DNA of 64,000 nucleotides from contig NZ_PJCA01000027.1 in NCBI RefSeq assembly GCF_002836355.1, positions 558,281-622,280 of the forward strand, written 5' to 3'. Positions 56,571 through 64,000 of this stretch are shown here, piece by piece. Positions within the stretch are counted from its first letter, which is position 1. Each line of letters opens with the position of its first letter. The translations under genes were made by a program, and so were the position numbers. Source of the DNA: Moritella sp. Urea-trap-13 (lineage in GTDB: Bacteria > Pseudomonadota > Gammaproteobacteria > Enterobacterales > Moritellaceae). The notes under the pieces were generated by a model. It had not been told where the DNA came from. It made no database searches and saw only the letters and a program-made list of their open reading frames with translations.

Positions 56571-56945
56571 ATGACACAAGAACAAACTCTATTAGCATGT
56601 AAAGCCGGTATCGCAGCATGGCAGACAGCCTTTAATAATCAAGATGCAGCAGCTTGTGCAGCGCAATATGAAGAAGGCACTGTGATGCACGCGCGTCCGT
56701 TTGGCACATTCACTGGTCGTGAAGAGATCCAAACATTTTGGCAAGGTATCATCGACCAAGGTTTTAGCTACGTTGATTATACCGAAGTTGAATGGACTGC
56801 AATGAATGATGATAGCTATGTATTAACCGCTAAATGGACTATGAATAAAGCATTCGGCGTAGTGCATCACGAACAATGGCGTATTCAAGCGGATGGTAGT
56901 GCGTTATTAGCGGCTGATGATTTTGAAGTGCAAGGCGAGCGCTAA
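56571..56945 (+). CDS. SnoaL-like/DUF4440 protein
   Basis: A 124-residue protein of the NTF2-like fold: ACKAGIAAWQTAFNNQDAAA, AQYEEGTVMHARPFGTFTGR and EIQTFWQGIIDQGF are typical of SnoaL-type domains. These bind small molecules or catalyse isomerisation. Divergent LysR suggests regulated expression. A terminator follows. Confidence 0.8.
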   Translation: MTQEQTLLACKAGIAAWQTAFNNQDAAACAAQYEEGTVMHARPFGTFTGREEIQTFWQGIIDQGFSYVDYTEVEWTAMNDDSYVLTAKWTMNKAFGVVHHEQWRIQADGSALLAADDFEVQGER

Positions 56946-56966
56946 GCTGCGTTGTTGATGAATAGC

Positions 56967-57006
56967 AAAGGACGAGCGATGGTAATATCACTCGTCCTTT
57001 TTTTTT
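56967..57006 (+). terminator. Rho-independent terminator of the SnoaL-like gene
   Basis: Stem AAAGGACGAG and CTCGTCCTTT with an internally paired loop, followed by a T run. It also overlaps the end of the convergent oxygenase gene. Confidence 0.93.
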
Positions 57007-57652
57007 ATAACGTCGGGTCTATCGTACCAGCAATAGAGTTGTTCGTTCTAAACCAACCAGCTATCGAGTAGCGTGTTGATTTAGCCATAAGTACTTCATG
57101 GGGGAAGCGCTCACTTTCAAATACCACTAAAGAACCTGCTTTTGGTGCTACACGTGCGATCACATCATCAGAGTCTTGAGCATAGATGAGTAATTCACCA
57201 CCAGCATCGGGCGTATTGAGATAACAGACGGTAGTAAACACACGGTTGGATTTACCTTTAAAGGCATCAAGGTGCTTTTTATAAAAATCACCCACTTCAT
57301 ATTTTGCGTAATGACATTCATAATCGAATAAACCTAAGAAAAAGTTGCGATTCACTTCTAATCTCAACTCATCCGTTAGTGCCATAAAGTCAGCTTGCGC
57401 AGTACTTGCACCTGTTAACCATAGGGTCTTATCTTTACGTATTTGTTCGTTTAGTTGTGAGTCTTGGCGACGGCCAATTCCTGCGGCTTTAAAGTCTGGT
57501 TGGTTTTCAAGGCAATCAGTCAGTAATCGTTCAATAACACCTTCAGGTAGTGCATCTTCGATGACTGCATAACCATACTCATGAATATTATCTAAAATTG
57601 TATCCATGGTGGCACGAAAATTATTTTTTAACGTAATGGGAACTGTGTCCAC
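57005..57652 (-). CDS. 2OG-Fe(II) oxygenase (prolyl-4-hydroxylase-like)
   Basis: A 215-residue oxygenase. The facial triad is H127-x-D129 (KKHLDAF) and H185 (FPHEVL), with R194 (STRYSIAGWF) for 2-oxoglutarate, arranged as in P4H-like proteins. The start is uncertain: GTG at 57652, or the ATG at 57607 that gives 200 residues. Neither has a strong ribosome site. Substrate unknown; relatives hydroxylate proteins or metabolites. Confidence 0.85.
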   Translation of the reverse strand: MDTVPITLKNNFRATMDTILDNIHEYGYAVIEDALPEGVIERLLTDCLENQPDFKAAGIGRRQDSQLNEQIRKDKTLWLTGASTAQADFMALTDELRLEVNRNFFLGLFDYECHYAKYEVGDFYKKHLDAFKGKSNRVFTTVCYLNTPDAGGELLIYAQDSDDVIARVAPKAGSLVVFESERFPHEVLMAKSTRYSIAGWFRTNNSIAGTIDPTL

Positions 57653-57840
57653 TTGATTTCGTTATATGGGTAAATGAGAAGGTGAGTATACGCTGTTTGA
57701 TCCATTTAAATATGATTAAAGATAAGGCGTGAGTGAATAATCACTAACAGCAAAATTTAAGTGATTGAAGTTGTTAAATGAAATAATAATAACAAGATGT
57801 TACAGTGAGTAATATAAACTAGTTTCGATAGGATACGTCA

Positions 57841-58182
57841 ATGATAAAGTGGCCCGCAGTGATCAAATATCAAGGTGAAGATGAACTCATCTACATTGCA
57901 TCGTTAAGCGATTGGTTGAATGACGCCGACTTATGCCAATCGTGTTATGAACTAGAAGACCGCTTAATCGATATGAGTGGGGCGTTATTTTCGCTACCGA
58001 GCGTCTCAGCAACTGTTAATACTACCGCGTTTGTGGCTTTAGATGCCCAGATCTCGGTGCCCGAATTTGTCGAATTAGTTCGTCAACATGCGGTTATTGA
58101 AAATTATTGTTGTTCTGCAAAGATAAATGCCAAGACCCACCAGCAAGTGATTGCGATGGTAAAAGAAATCAATGCACTTTAG
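57841..58182 (+). CDS. DUF4144 family protein
   Basis: A 113-residue protein matching DUF4144, known from Vibrio and relatives (MIKWPAVIKYQGEDELIYIA). It has no membrane segments. It lies 15 bases before the antiporter gene, so they are probably co-transcribed. Function unknown. Confidence 0.7.
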   Translation: MIKWPAVIKYQGEDELIYIASLSDWLNDADLCQSCYELEDRLIDMSGALFSLPSVSATVNTTAFVALDAQISVPEFVELVRQHAVIENYCCSAKINAKTHQQVIAMVKEINAL

Positions 58183-58197
58183 GTCGGAGTTTTAGTC

Positions 58198-59409
58198 ATG
58201 GACGATCATGTCGTTATTTTAATTATTGCCTTAATCGTGTTGTTTTATGGTTTTATCTCAAAAAAGCTCGCTCAGTTTGATGTATCCGGTCCTATGGTGT
58301 TTACCGTATTAGGGCTTATTTGTTCACCGTTTGCTTTACATATTACCGCCGTTGAGATTGACGCTGAATTTGTCACTGTGCTGGTGGAAATCGCGTTAGT
58401 GTTGGTATTATTTAGTGATGCTGCATTGCTCGATCTTAAGTTACTGCGCCGTTCGTGGCAGATACCCGCAAGATTACTGTTTATTGGTCTACCTTTGACG
58501 ATCATCTTCAGTACTGCGGTGGCTATATGGCTATTCCCTGATCAACCTGTTACTTACATGATATTGCTGGCGCTACTGCTTACGCCCACAGATGCCGCCT
58601 TAGGTAAAGCGGTGGTATCTGATCCCAAAGTACCGAAAATGATCCGCTCGAGTATCAATGTCGAAAGTGGCTTAAATGATGGTATTGTTTTACCAATTAT
58701 ACTCACAGTCGTGGCGTTGATAACCAGCGGGCTAACCAGAGCGGATGATTATAGCTGGGTTTGGTATGTCGCCGAGCAGATCGTGTTTGGCATGTTAGTC
58801 GGTGGTATTATTGGTTACCTTGGGGCAAAATTGCTCAATAAAGCCATACAGTACAATTGGATTGAAGAAAGTTATCAAAACCTGATCCCAATCGCCCTAG
58901 CTATTCTGGCATTTTATCTTGCTGAAGCATTCTTAGGTAATGGCTTTATTGCTGCATTTTTTGCTGGTTTATATATTGGTAATACCAGTGCGCAAGCGCG
59001 AATACATATTGAAGAGTTTGCCGAAAGTGAAGGCGAGTTATTTATTCTTATTAGTTTCTTCTTATTTGGTTTAGCGTTTGTGCCGTTAACATTACATGAT
59101 ATTAGCTTAAACGTGGTTATCTATGCGTTGTTAAGCCTCACTGTATTACGTATGTTACCGGTGATTATTTCATTAATCGGCACCAAGTTAGACATGGCTA
59201 GCTGCGTGTTTATTGCTTGGTTTGGGCCGCGTGGTATTGCGTCTATTTTATATGTGCTGATTGTGGCGCATGAAGTCGGTGATACTGTCGGTTTCGATAC
59301 TGTTTATGCCGTTGTTACCTTAACTATTTTAATGAGTATCTTTGCCCATGGGCTTAGCGCACAACCTTTTGCTAATTTATACAGTAAACAGCATAAAGAT
59401 CTGTCTTAG
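58198..59409 (+). CDS. NhaP-like Na+(K+)/H+ antiporter
   Basis: A 403-residue CPA1-type antiporter with about 12 helices. The ion-binding segment reads LLLTPTDAALGKAVVSDPKVP, and SINVESGLNDGIVLPIILTV carries a conserved Asn-Asp pair. WFGPRGIASILYVLI is a strong CPA1 signature near residue 340. It should regulate Na+ or pH. The DUF4144 gene precedes it. Confidence 0.9.
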   Translation: MDDHVVILIIALIVLFYGFISKKLAQFDVSGPMVFTVLGLICSPFALHITAVEIDAEFVTVLVEIALVLVLFSDAALLDLKLLRRSWQIPARLLFIGLPLTIIFSTAVAIWLFPDQPVTYMILLALLLTPTDAALGKAVVSDPKVPKMIRSSINVESGLNDGIVLPIILTVVALITSGLTRADDYSWVWYVAEQIVFGMLVGGIIGYLGAKLLNKAIQYNWIEESYQNLIPIALAILAFYLAEAFLGNGFIAAFFAGLYIGNTSAQARIHIEEFAESEGELFILISFFLFGLAFVPLTLHDISLNVVIYALLSLTVLRMLPVIISLIGTKLDMASCVFIAWFGPRGIASILYVLIVAHEVGDTVGFDTVYAVVTLTILMSIFAHGLSAQPFANLYSKQHKDLS

Positions 59410-59434
59410 GTAAGAATGATTTATAAGCAGTAAA

Positions 59435-59469
59435 AAACAGCGATTTTACTTTTCGTAAAATCGCTGTTT
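59435..59469. terminator. Bidirectional terminator
   Basis: Perfect 15-bp stem AAACAGCGATTTTAC and GTAAAATCGCTGTTT with loop TTTTC. It separates the antiporter gene from the convergent haem-protein gene. Confidence 0.92.
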
Positions 59470-59519
59470 ATGTTTATATTAAATTAATAAGCACATTTGG
59501 CTTACCTCATTAATTATTT

Positions 59520-60845
59520 TTACTTAACCGTTGTACTTAATACACTACCTTCAGAGTTTTCACCAATGCCCACAGTGAACGGAAGTGTAACGAAGTGATA
59601 ACGCGTTGTTGCCATGCCATCATGAATCGCGATATTGAAATCGTAAGTACCGCCTACTTTCATTATTTTATCGTCTTCTGGAGAACCAGTATCTAGCTTA
59701 CGCTTAAAGATAACTGTGTATTTACCATCTGTCCATGAAGATGCAATTTCGTTGTTGTCACTAGCAGAGCCGCCGCCTTCACGATTTATACGACCTTGTA
59801 GGTACTGACCGTCTTTAATTTTGCTTGCATCGTATGGCATAGTGTTCACACCTTCGATTAGCGCAATGCTTTTGCTTAAGTCAGTGAAATCAGCTTCGTC
59901 AAGTGCATAGAAACCAGTCACAGATTTATCGAACATGTACTTCGGCACGCCTTTCTTTTTGTCAAAGTTCCATGTAAATACTGTTTTGCCGGAATCATTC
60001 AGGCGGTATTCAAGTACGTAACCATCATCGGCAGCGCCTGTTGGAGCACTACGTGCTGAGCGCCATTGCATCAAATCAACAAATTTACCATCTGCTTTAA
60101 GTTGATCGATCTCTTTTTGGGTTTTAAGTTTATCCCAGTTTAGACCATAACGTTCGGTACGCGTATCGGGAAGATATTTACGAATATCATTTTTACCTAA
60201 ACCATCTTTGCCAATTACGGGTAGCGCTGATACATCACGTTTAGTTGCTTGACCAATATCACGCTCACCACGGTGACAAGACATCCAACAACCTTGTTGG
60301 GCAAATTGGTCGACACTGCCGTCATCAATCATTAATGAGAAACGATCTTCGTAGATGGGAGTGTATGGGTTTTTACCTTTATCACCACCAATAATGGTCC
60401 ACTTACCATCTTCAAGTATGATCATATCATGCATACGCCCCGGGAACGGCGATTCAGTTTCCCAAGTACCTTTTACATAAAGATATTCTGAATCGTTAGC
60501 AAATTGGAATTCTGCTGCTATTGAGCCGGGCTTACCTGCAACTTTATCTAGGCGATCATTTTTAATTAATAGATTACCTAATCCTTCCTCTTCACCTTGG
60601 TGGCAATTAGAACAAGTTTTAGTTTCAAAACTTGGTTTTGTTGTACCTTTATGCGCTGGCGAATTGATCCAATCAAAAGTGATCATACCCGGGAAAAATA
60701 ATGTTTTTTGTACTACTGGTACATTTTCCCAGTTAACGTCTGATTTAACACGACCGTCAGTCATATCATAAGCACTCACTGTCGTTGTTAAACTCGCAGC
60801 TAAAACCAGTGCAACATTCTTTGTTACATTTATAAATTTTTTCAT
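59520..60845 (-). CDS. Ethylbenzene-dehydrogenase-type haem protein with c-type haem sites
   Basis: A 441-residue periplasmic protein. The signal peptide ends near residue 25 (TTVSAYD). CSNCH (C78-H82) is a standard c-type haem site, and GCWMSCHRG (C186-H191) is a CxxxCH site with one extra residue. The rest resembles the EB_dh (ethylbenzene dehydrogenase gamma-like) haem-b domain. It is encoded two bases after the cytochrome b561 gene, and together they could pass electrons between the membrane and a periplasmic partner. The substrate is unknown. Confidence 0.8.
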   Translation of the reverse strand: MKKFINVTKNVALVLAASLTTTVSAYDMTDGRVKSDVNWENVPVVQKTLFFPGMITFDWINSPAHKGTTKPSFETKTCSNCHQGEEEGLGNLLIKNDRLDKVAGKPGSIAAEFQFANDSEYLYVKGTWETESPFPGRMHDMIILEDGKWTIIGGDKGKNPYTPIYEDRFSLMIDDGSVDQFAQQGCWMSCHRGERDIGQATKRDVSALPVIGKDGLGKNDIRKYLPDTRTERYGLNWDKLKTQKEIDQLKADGKFVDLMQWRSARSAPTGAADDGYVLEYRLNDSGKTVFTWNFDKKKGVPKYMFDKSVTGFYALDEADFTDLSKSIALIEGVNTMPYDASKIKDGQYLQGRINREGGGSASDNNEIASSWTDGKYTVIFKRKLDTGSPEDDKIMKVGGTYDFNIAIHDGMATTRYHFVTLPFTVGIGENSEGSVLSTTVK

Positions 60846-60847
60846 TA

Positions 60848-61372
60848 TTATTTTTTCCCCATCATACGGCTTAAGGTTTCATCTTTTAATATAAAGTGAT
60901 GGTATAATGCTGCACCAACGTGTGCCGCCACTAAAAGATAACAAACGATTTCAAGAATCGAGTGTGCGCTGTATGCAAAGTCAATCAGTCCTGAATTACG
61001 CTCAGAAAAACCAGGGATAGAAAATAGACCAAATACCACAGTATCTTTTGCTTTAGCTAAAGCGATGAGTAAACCACTAAGTGGCATGAATACTAGGATG
61101 CCATATAGCGCCATATGCGCCATATGCGCTGCAAATTTCTCCATATTATTGCCCAGAGCTTTAGGTTTACCCGCCCAGTTCATCCAGGTAATACGTACCA
61201 AATAAAGTACCAGTACTAATAGACCCAAAGACTGATGTAGATTAAAAGCAGCAGAGTCTGCGGTTGGGTTAACGAACATCAGCAACAATGCGGCAATAAA
61301 TGCGATTGCTGAAACGATGTGTACGACTTTACTCACTGAACTGAAATGTTCAGTAGGTACAAAAATTTTCAT
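60848..61372 (-). CDS. Cytochrome b561-family protein
   Basis: A 174-residue membrane haem protein with four helices. Histidines in VVHIVSAIAFIAA, FNLHQSLGLLVL, AHMAHMALYGILVF and HSILEIVCYLLVAAHVG are candidate ligands for two b haems. It lies first in an operon with the EB_dh-like gene and faces the 22-bp repeat array and LysR gene. It probably oxidises quinol for the partner. Confidence 0.9.
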   Translation of the reverse strand: MKIFVPTEHFSSVSKVVHIVSAIAFIAALLLMFVNPTADSAAFNLHQSLGLLVLVLYLVRITWMNWAGKPKALGNNMEKFAAHMAHMALYGILVFMPLSGLLIALAKAKDTVVFGLFSIPGFSERNSGLIDFAYSAHSILEIVCYLLVAAHVGAALYHHFILKDETLSRMMGKK

Positions 61373-61460
61373 ATTTTCTCCAAAATAATAAAATGATTAT
61401 TAAAGCGATTATTGGGCTGGATTATGGCCATCCCAACAGTGGATATCCCGACCCCAATGG

Positions 61461-61540
61461 TGACATGTAACTACCCCTATAGTGGCATGTTATGACTTTA
61501 ACTGTGACATATTATGACTTCCACTTAGACATAATATGTC
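61461..61540. repeat. Four direct repeats with 22-bp period (candidate operator array)
   Basis: Units begin at 61461 (TGACATGTAAC), 61483 (TGGCATGTTATGAC), 61505 (TGACATATTATGAC) and 61527 (AGACATAATATGTC), each exactly 22 bases from the last. The final unit is a near-perfect palindrome. The array lies between cytochrome b561 (start 61372) and LysR (start 61703). It is likely a regulator binding array. Confidence 0.8.
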
Positions 61541-61702
61541 CCTTGGTTGATTTGGATCAAATTTGCATCAACGATAAAAATTAATTTTGTGGCATAGTGC
61601 AAAAGAAGTTTTACAGCGGATTTAGTGTTGATAATAAACCGTCAATTTAAATTTATCACCATACCCATTTAGGGACGGTGACGACATTGGGTAAATAAAT
61701 AG

Positions 61703-62587
61703 ATGAGTATGATCACGCGATTACACTATTTTAATTGTGTTGTGGAAACAGGCAGTATCTCTGCAGCAAGTCGTGCTTTCGATGTGCAACCCTCTTCAAT
61801 ATCCCGGCAACTCGCTGCACTTGAGGCGGAGTTAGGCATTCGTTTACTCAATCGAACCACGCGTAATATTGGTTTAACTGAAGCTGGTTCGACTTATTAT
61901 CATTATTCTCAGCGTATTGTTGCCGATCTCGATGAGGCTAATCGTGCGGTGAATGATTTACAGCAAAGCCCTAAAGGTAATTTAAAAATCAATATGACCG
62001 TGGGTTTTGGTGAGTCGTGTGTATTACCGCTAGTACCCGGTTTTATGAAAGCCTATCCAGATGTAAATATTGAATTAGAGCTGACTGAAAGGGTTGTCGA
62101 TATCGTTGAAGACAACGTTGATATTGCCATACGAAGTGGCCGTTTATCTGACTCGAATTTAATTGCGACTAAGTTAGCGGATAATGACTTTTTACTCTGT
62201 GCCACACCACAATACTTGGCTGAACATAGCACCCCGGAAACACCGGATGATTTGAGTGATTTCAACTGTATTTGTTATGGTTATAGTGGCTGGCGTGATT
62301 GGTATTTAATGGGCAATAAGCCGCGTAAACTAGCCATTAAAGAAGGACTGATTGTGAATTCGGTCAATGGTCAAAAGCAATTGGTATTAAACCATGCCGG
62401 TTTGGCATTAATGCCTGGTTGGGCTGTCAGGCGTCAGCTTAATAATGGTGAATTGGTCCATGTGCTTGCGCAACATAGCTTCAGTCCTTACGAGCGACTG
62501 AGTTCAACCTATGCGCTGTACTTAAAACGGGATCTTATTTCCCCTAAAATCAGGGTGTTTTTAGATTATATAAAACAACATTTATGA
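61703..62587 (+). CDS. LysR-family regulator of the b561/EB_dh operon
   Basis: A 294-residue regulator with the CrgA-like helix (MITRLHYFNCVVETGSISAA, then SRAFDVQPSSISRQLAALEA). Divergent from the cytochrome operon with a 330-base spacer holding the 22-bp array, so it is the obvious candidate regulator. It could also start at the ATG two codons later (MITRL). Ligand unknown. Confidence 0.87.
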   Translation: MSMITRLHYFNCVVETGSISAASRAFDVQPSSISRQLAALEAELGIRLLNRTTRNIGLTEAGSTYYHYSQRIVADLDEANRAVNDLQQSPKGNLKINMTVGFGESCVLPLVPGFMKAYPDVNIELELTERVVDIVEDNVDIAIRSGRLSDSNLIATKLADNDFLLCATPQYLAEHSTPETPDDLSDFNCICYGYSGWRDWYLMGNKPRKLAIKEGLIVNSVNGQKQLVLNHAGLALMPGWAVRRQLNNGELVHVLAQHSFSPYERLSSTYALYLKRDLISPKIRVFLDYIKQHL

Positions 62588-62603
62588 TCCCGTTAAGGAC
62601 TTG

Positions 62604-64000
62604 TTAGAAGGTTAAGCCTAACGCGGCTAACGATTTAGAATTACTGTTAATATCAGCTGCTTCACGTTCTACTAACTCAGTTTGTTGCAGGTTGTGTTGT
62701 GAAGCATCACTGATATTAACGATATTGCGGCTAATTTCTTGTGACACCATATTCTGCTCTTCTGATGCACTGGATATTTGAATCGCGAGATCGGAAATAT
62801 CGGTGATCGCGCCATAGACATTTTGCATCATGGTTTGAGTGCGTTGTGATTCATTGACACAGAGTTCGGCAGACTCTTTACCTTGTTGCATGGTTGCCGA
62901 CCATTGCACTAAAGTGTGTTGGATCTCGTTAATCGAGGTTTGAATTTGCTCTGTCGCTTTATGGCTACGGGTTGATAACGCTCTCACCTCATCAGCCACC
63001 ACTGAGAATCCACGACCATGTTCACCAGCGCGAGCGGCTTCAATAGCCGCATTCAGTGCCAGCAGATTAGTTTGATCGGCAATACCGCGAATTTCTAACA
63101 TGATCGAGCTGATCTTTTGGGCTTCCTCCGACAGCATGCTTGCTGATGCGGCTGACTGTGCTACATCAATCGCGAGTTGACCCACTTGAACCATAGTACC
63201 TGACATGGCTTTGGTTGCGCTTTCACAATCATCATGGGCGAGTTGCACTTTTTCCGACGTTAATAGCGTACTTTGCGAGACTTCTGCAATTGTCGATGCC
63301 ATTTCGGTGATTGCGGTTGCGACTTGATGTAATTCCGCTGTTTCTTGCTCAACCCCTGCTTTAGCTTTGTGGGCTGCAGAGGTAAGGTTGTCAGCACCAG
63401 TTTCGAGTGAGCGGCTACTATCAACCACACGGCCTAAAATAGTCTGGATCTTGCCTTCTTCTATTTTCAGTTGGAAATCGACAATACCTTGTGGTTTCAA
63501 CCCTGAGAATACATAACGAGAAACACTGTCATAACGCTGTTTTAGACTAGCAAAATAACGCGGTACCGTGATCAATTCATTGTAGAAAATGATAAAAGGC
63601 AGTAGTGGTAATAGCATACTCAGGTAAGGCATAGTTTGACTGAAGAACAGTATTAATGCGCTTAGCGTAAAGAAGGTTAACGGTTTTAACAGCGGACGTT
63701 GGTACCATTGGAATAAGCTCTTGCCGTTATTAATGGTCGTGTAAGCCGCCTGAGCTGCTTGCTTGTCTTGCAACGCGAGGTTTTTACGTACCGATTGATA
63801 ACCAACTAATTTACCCTGCTCATGAATTGGCGTAACAAACGCATCAACCCAATAATAGCGACCATCTTTACAACGGTTTTTAACCGCGCCACGCCACGGT
63901 TTTCCGGCCTCTAAATTGCTCCAAAGGTCTTTAAAAGCAGCTGCCGGCATATCGGGATGACGGACAATGTTATGGTTTTTACCGACTAATTCATCAAGTG
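62604..64000 (-). CDS. Aer-like PAS methyl-accepting receptor (partial)
   Basis: Runs off the window at its 5' end. The visible part starts with Aer-type PAS text ([20 protein letters not shown]) and passes through a hydrophobic hairpin (about residues 95-135 of the visible part). It ends in an MCP signalling domain with the hairpin motif [20 protein letters not shown]. The family senses redox or oxygen via FAD and controls swimming direction. An in-frame ATG at 63950 is internal, not the real start. Confidence 0.93.
   Translation of the reverse strand, partial: LDELVGKNHNIVRHPDMPAAAFKDLWSNLEAGKPWRGAVKNRCKDGRYYWVDAFVTPIHEQGKLVGYQSVRKNLALQDKQAAQAAYTTINNGKSLFQWYQRPLLKPLTFFTLSALILFFSQTMPYLSMLLPLLPFIIFYNELITVPRYFASLKQRYDSVSRYVFSGLKPQGIVDFQLKIEEGKIQTILGRVVDSSRSLETGADNLTSAAHKAKAGVEQETAELHQVATAITEMASTIAEVSQSTLLTSEKVQLAHDDCESATKAMSGTMVQVGQLAIDVAQSAASASMLSEEAQKISSIMLEIRGIADQTNLLALNAAIEAARAGEHGRGFSVVADEVRALSTRSHKATEQIQTSINEIQHTLVQWSATMQQGKESAELCVNESQRTQTMMQNVYGAITDISDLAIQISSASEEQNMVSQEISRNIVNISDASQHNLQQTELVEREAADINSNSKSLAALGLTF

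Noticed and set aside
61461-61540. Origin-type iterons
   Set aside because: No replication gene, DnaA boxes or AT-rich unwinding region adjacent. A regulator array fits the position better.

Overview
The window reads as chromosomal DNA of a marine gammaproteobacterium. It is AT-rich and densely packed with short intergenic gaps. The family mix (H-NOX with its kinase, ModE-controlled molybdate uptake, Aer-like receptor, TcyP, YnjBCDF, ArsJ-type arsenic operon) fits a psychrophilic Moritella/Shewanella/Vibrio-type bacterium. Moritella is my best guess, and it is inference only. I saw no rRNA, tRNA, CRISPR array, transposase or phage genes.

Layout. 1-3.6 kb: MATE efflux pump, RNase Z and adenosine deaminase. 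3.8-9.2 kb: a tightly coupled five-gene operon (LolA-like periplasmic protein, two FtsX/MacB-type permeases, an ABC ATPase and an outer-membrane barrel protein) that looks like an envelope-spanning lipid or lipoprotein transport machine. 9.3-11.5 kb: an unrecognised gene, a DUF1059 protein and a PilZ protein. A 73-bp relic of a second modC 3' end lies upstream of the PilZ gene. 11.5-18 kb: modABC with a perfect ModE box, a Cache-GGDEF diguanylate cyclase, a shortened CyuA/UPF0597 cysteine desulfidase-like gene and modE. 18-22 kb: an anchored DUF3352-like protein, a small outer-membrane barrel gene flanked by two almost identical terminators, and the cystine carrier TcyP. 22.5-26.3 kb: YfcC-type carrier, opine-dehydrogenase-like enzyme and LysR regulator. 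26.5-32 kb: acetate kinase, a large calcium-repeat lipoprotein, an M14 peptidase, a stand-alone RibD-type deaminase and a 58-residue lipoprotein.

32-36.7 kb: a redox and signalling island with a small membrane protein, a cytochrome c-prime, cytochrome b561, MarR, H-NOX and a hybrid histidine kinase. 36.7-40.9 kb: ynjBCDF-like operon. 41-44.6 kb: YheT-like hydrolase, beta-lactamase-family hydrolase, an ASCH gene interrupted by an amber codon, and a lipoprotein cytochrome c. 44.6-48.3 kb: arsR-acr3-gapdh-arsJ arsenic operon. 48.7-55.4 kb: Kef/YbaL antiporter, YdcF-like protein, DMT exporter, MFS pump with divergent soxR and a perfect sox box, LysE exporter and tautomerase. 55.4-64 kb: LysR, SnoaL-like protein, 2OG-Fe(II) oxygenase, DUF4144 protein, NhaP-like antiporter, an ethylbenzene-dehydrogenase-type haem protein with cytochrome b561, a 22-bp repeat array, a LysR regulator, and an Aer-like receptor that runs off the window end.

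The most rewarding places for a second look are the five-gene transport operon and the element repeated at its two ends, the modC relic beside the PilZ gene, the internal deletion in the CyuA-like enzyme, the amber-interrupted ASCH gene, and the helically phased 22-bp array between the haem operon and its LysR regulator.
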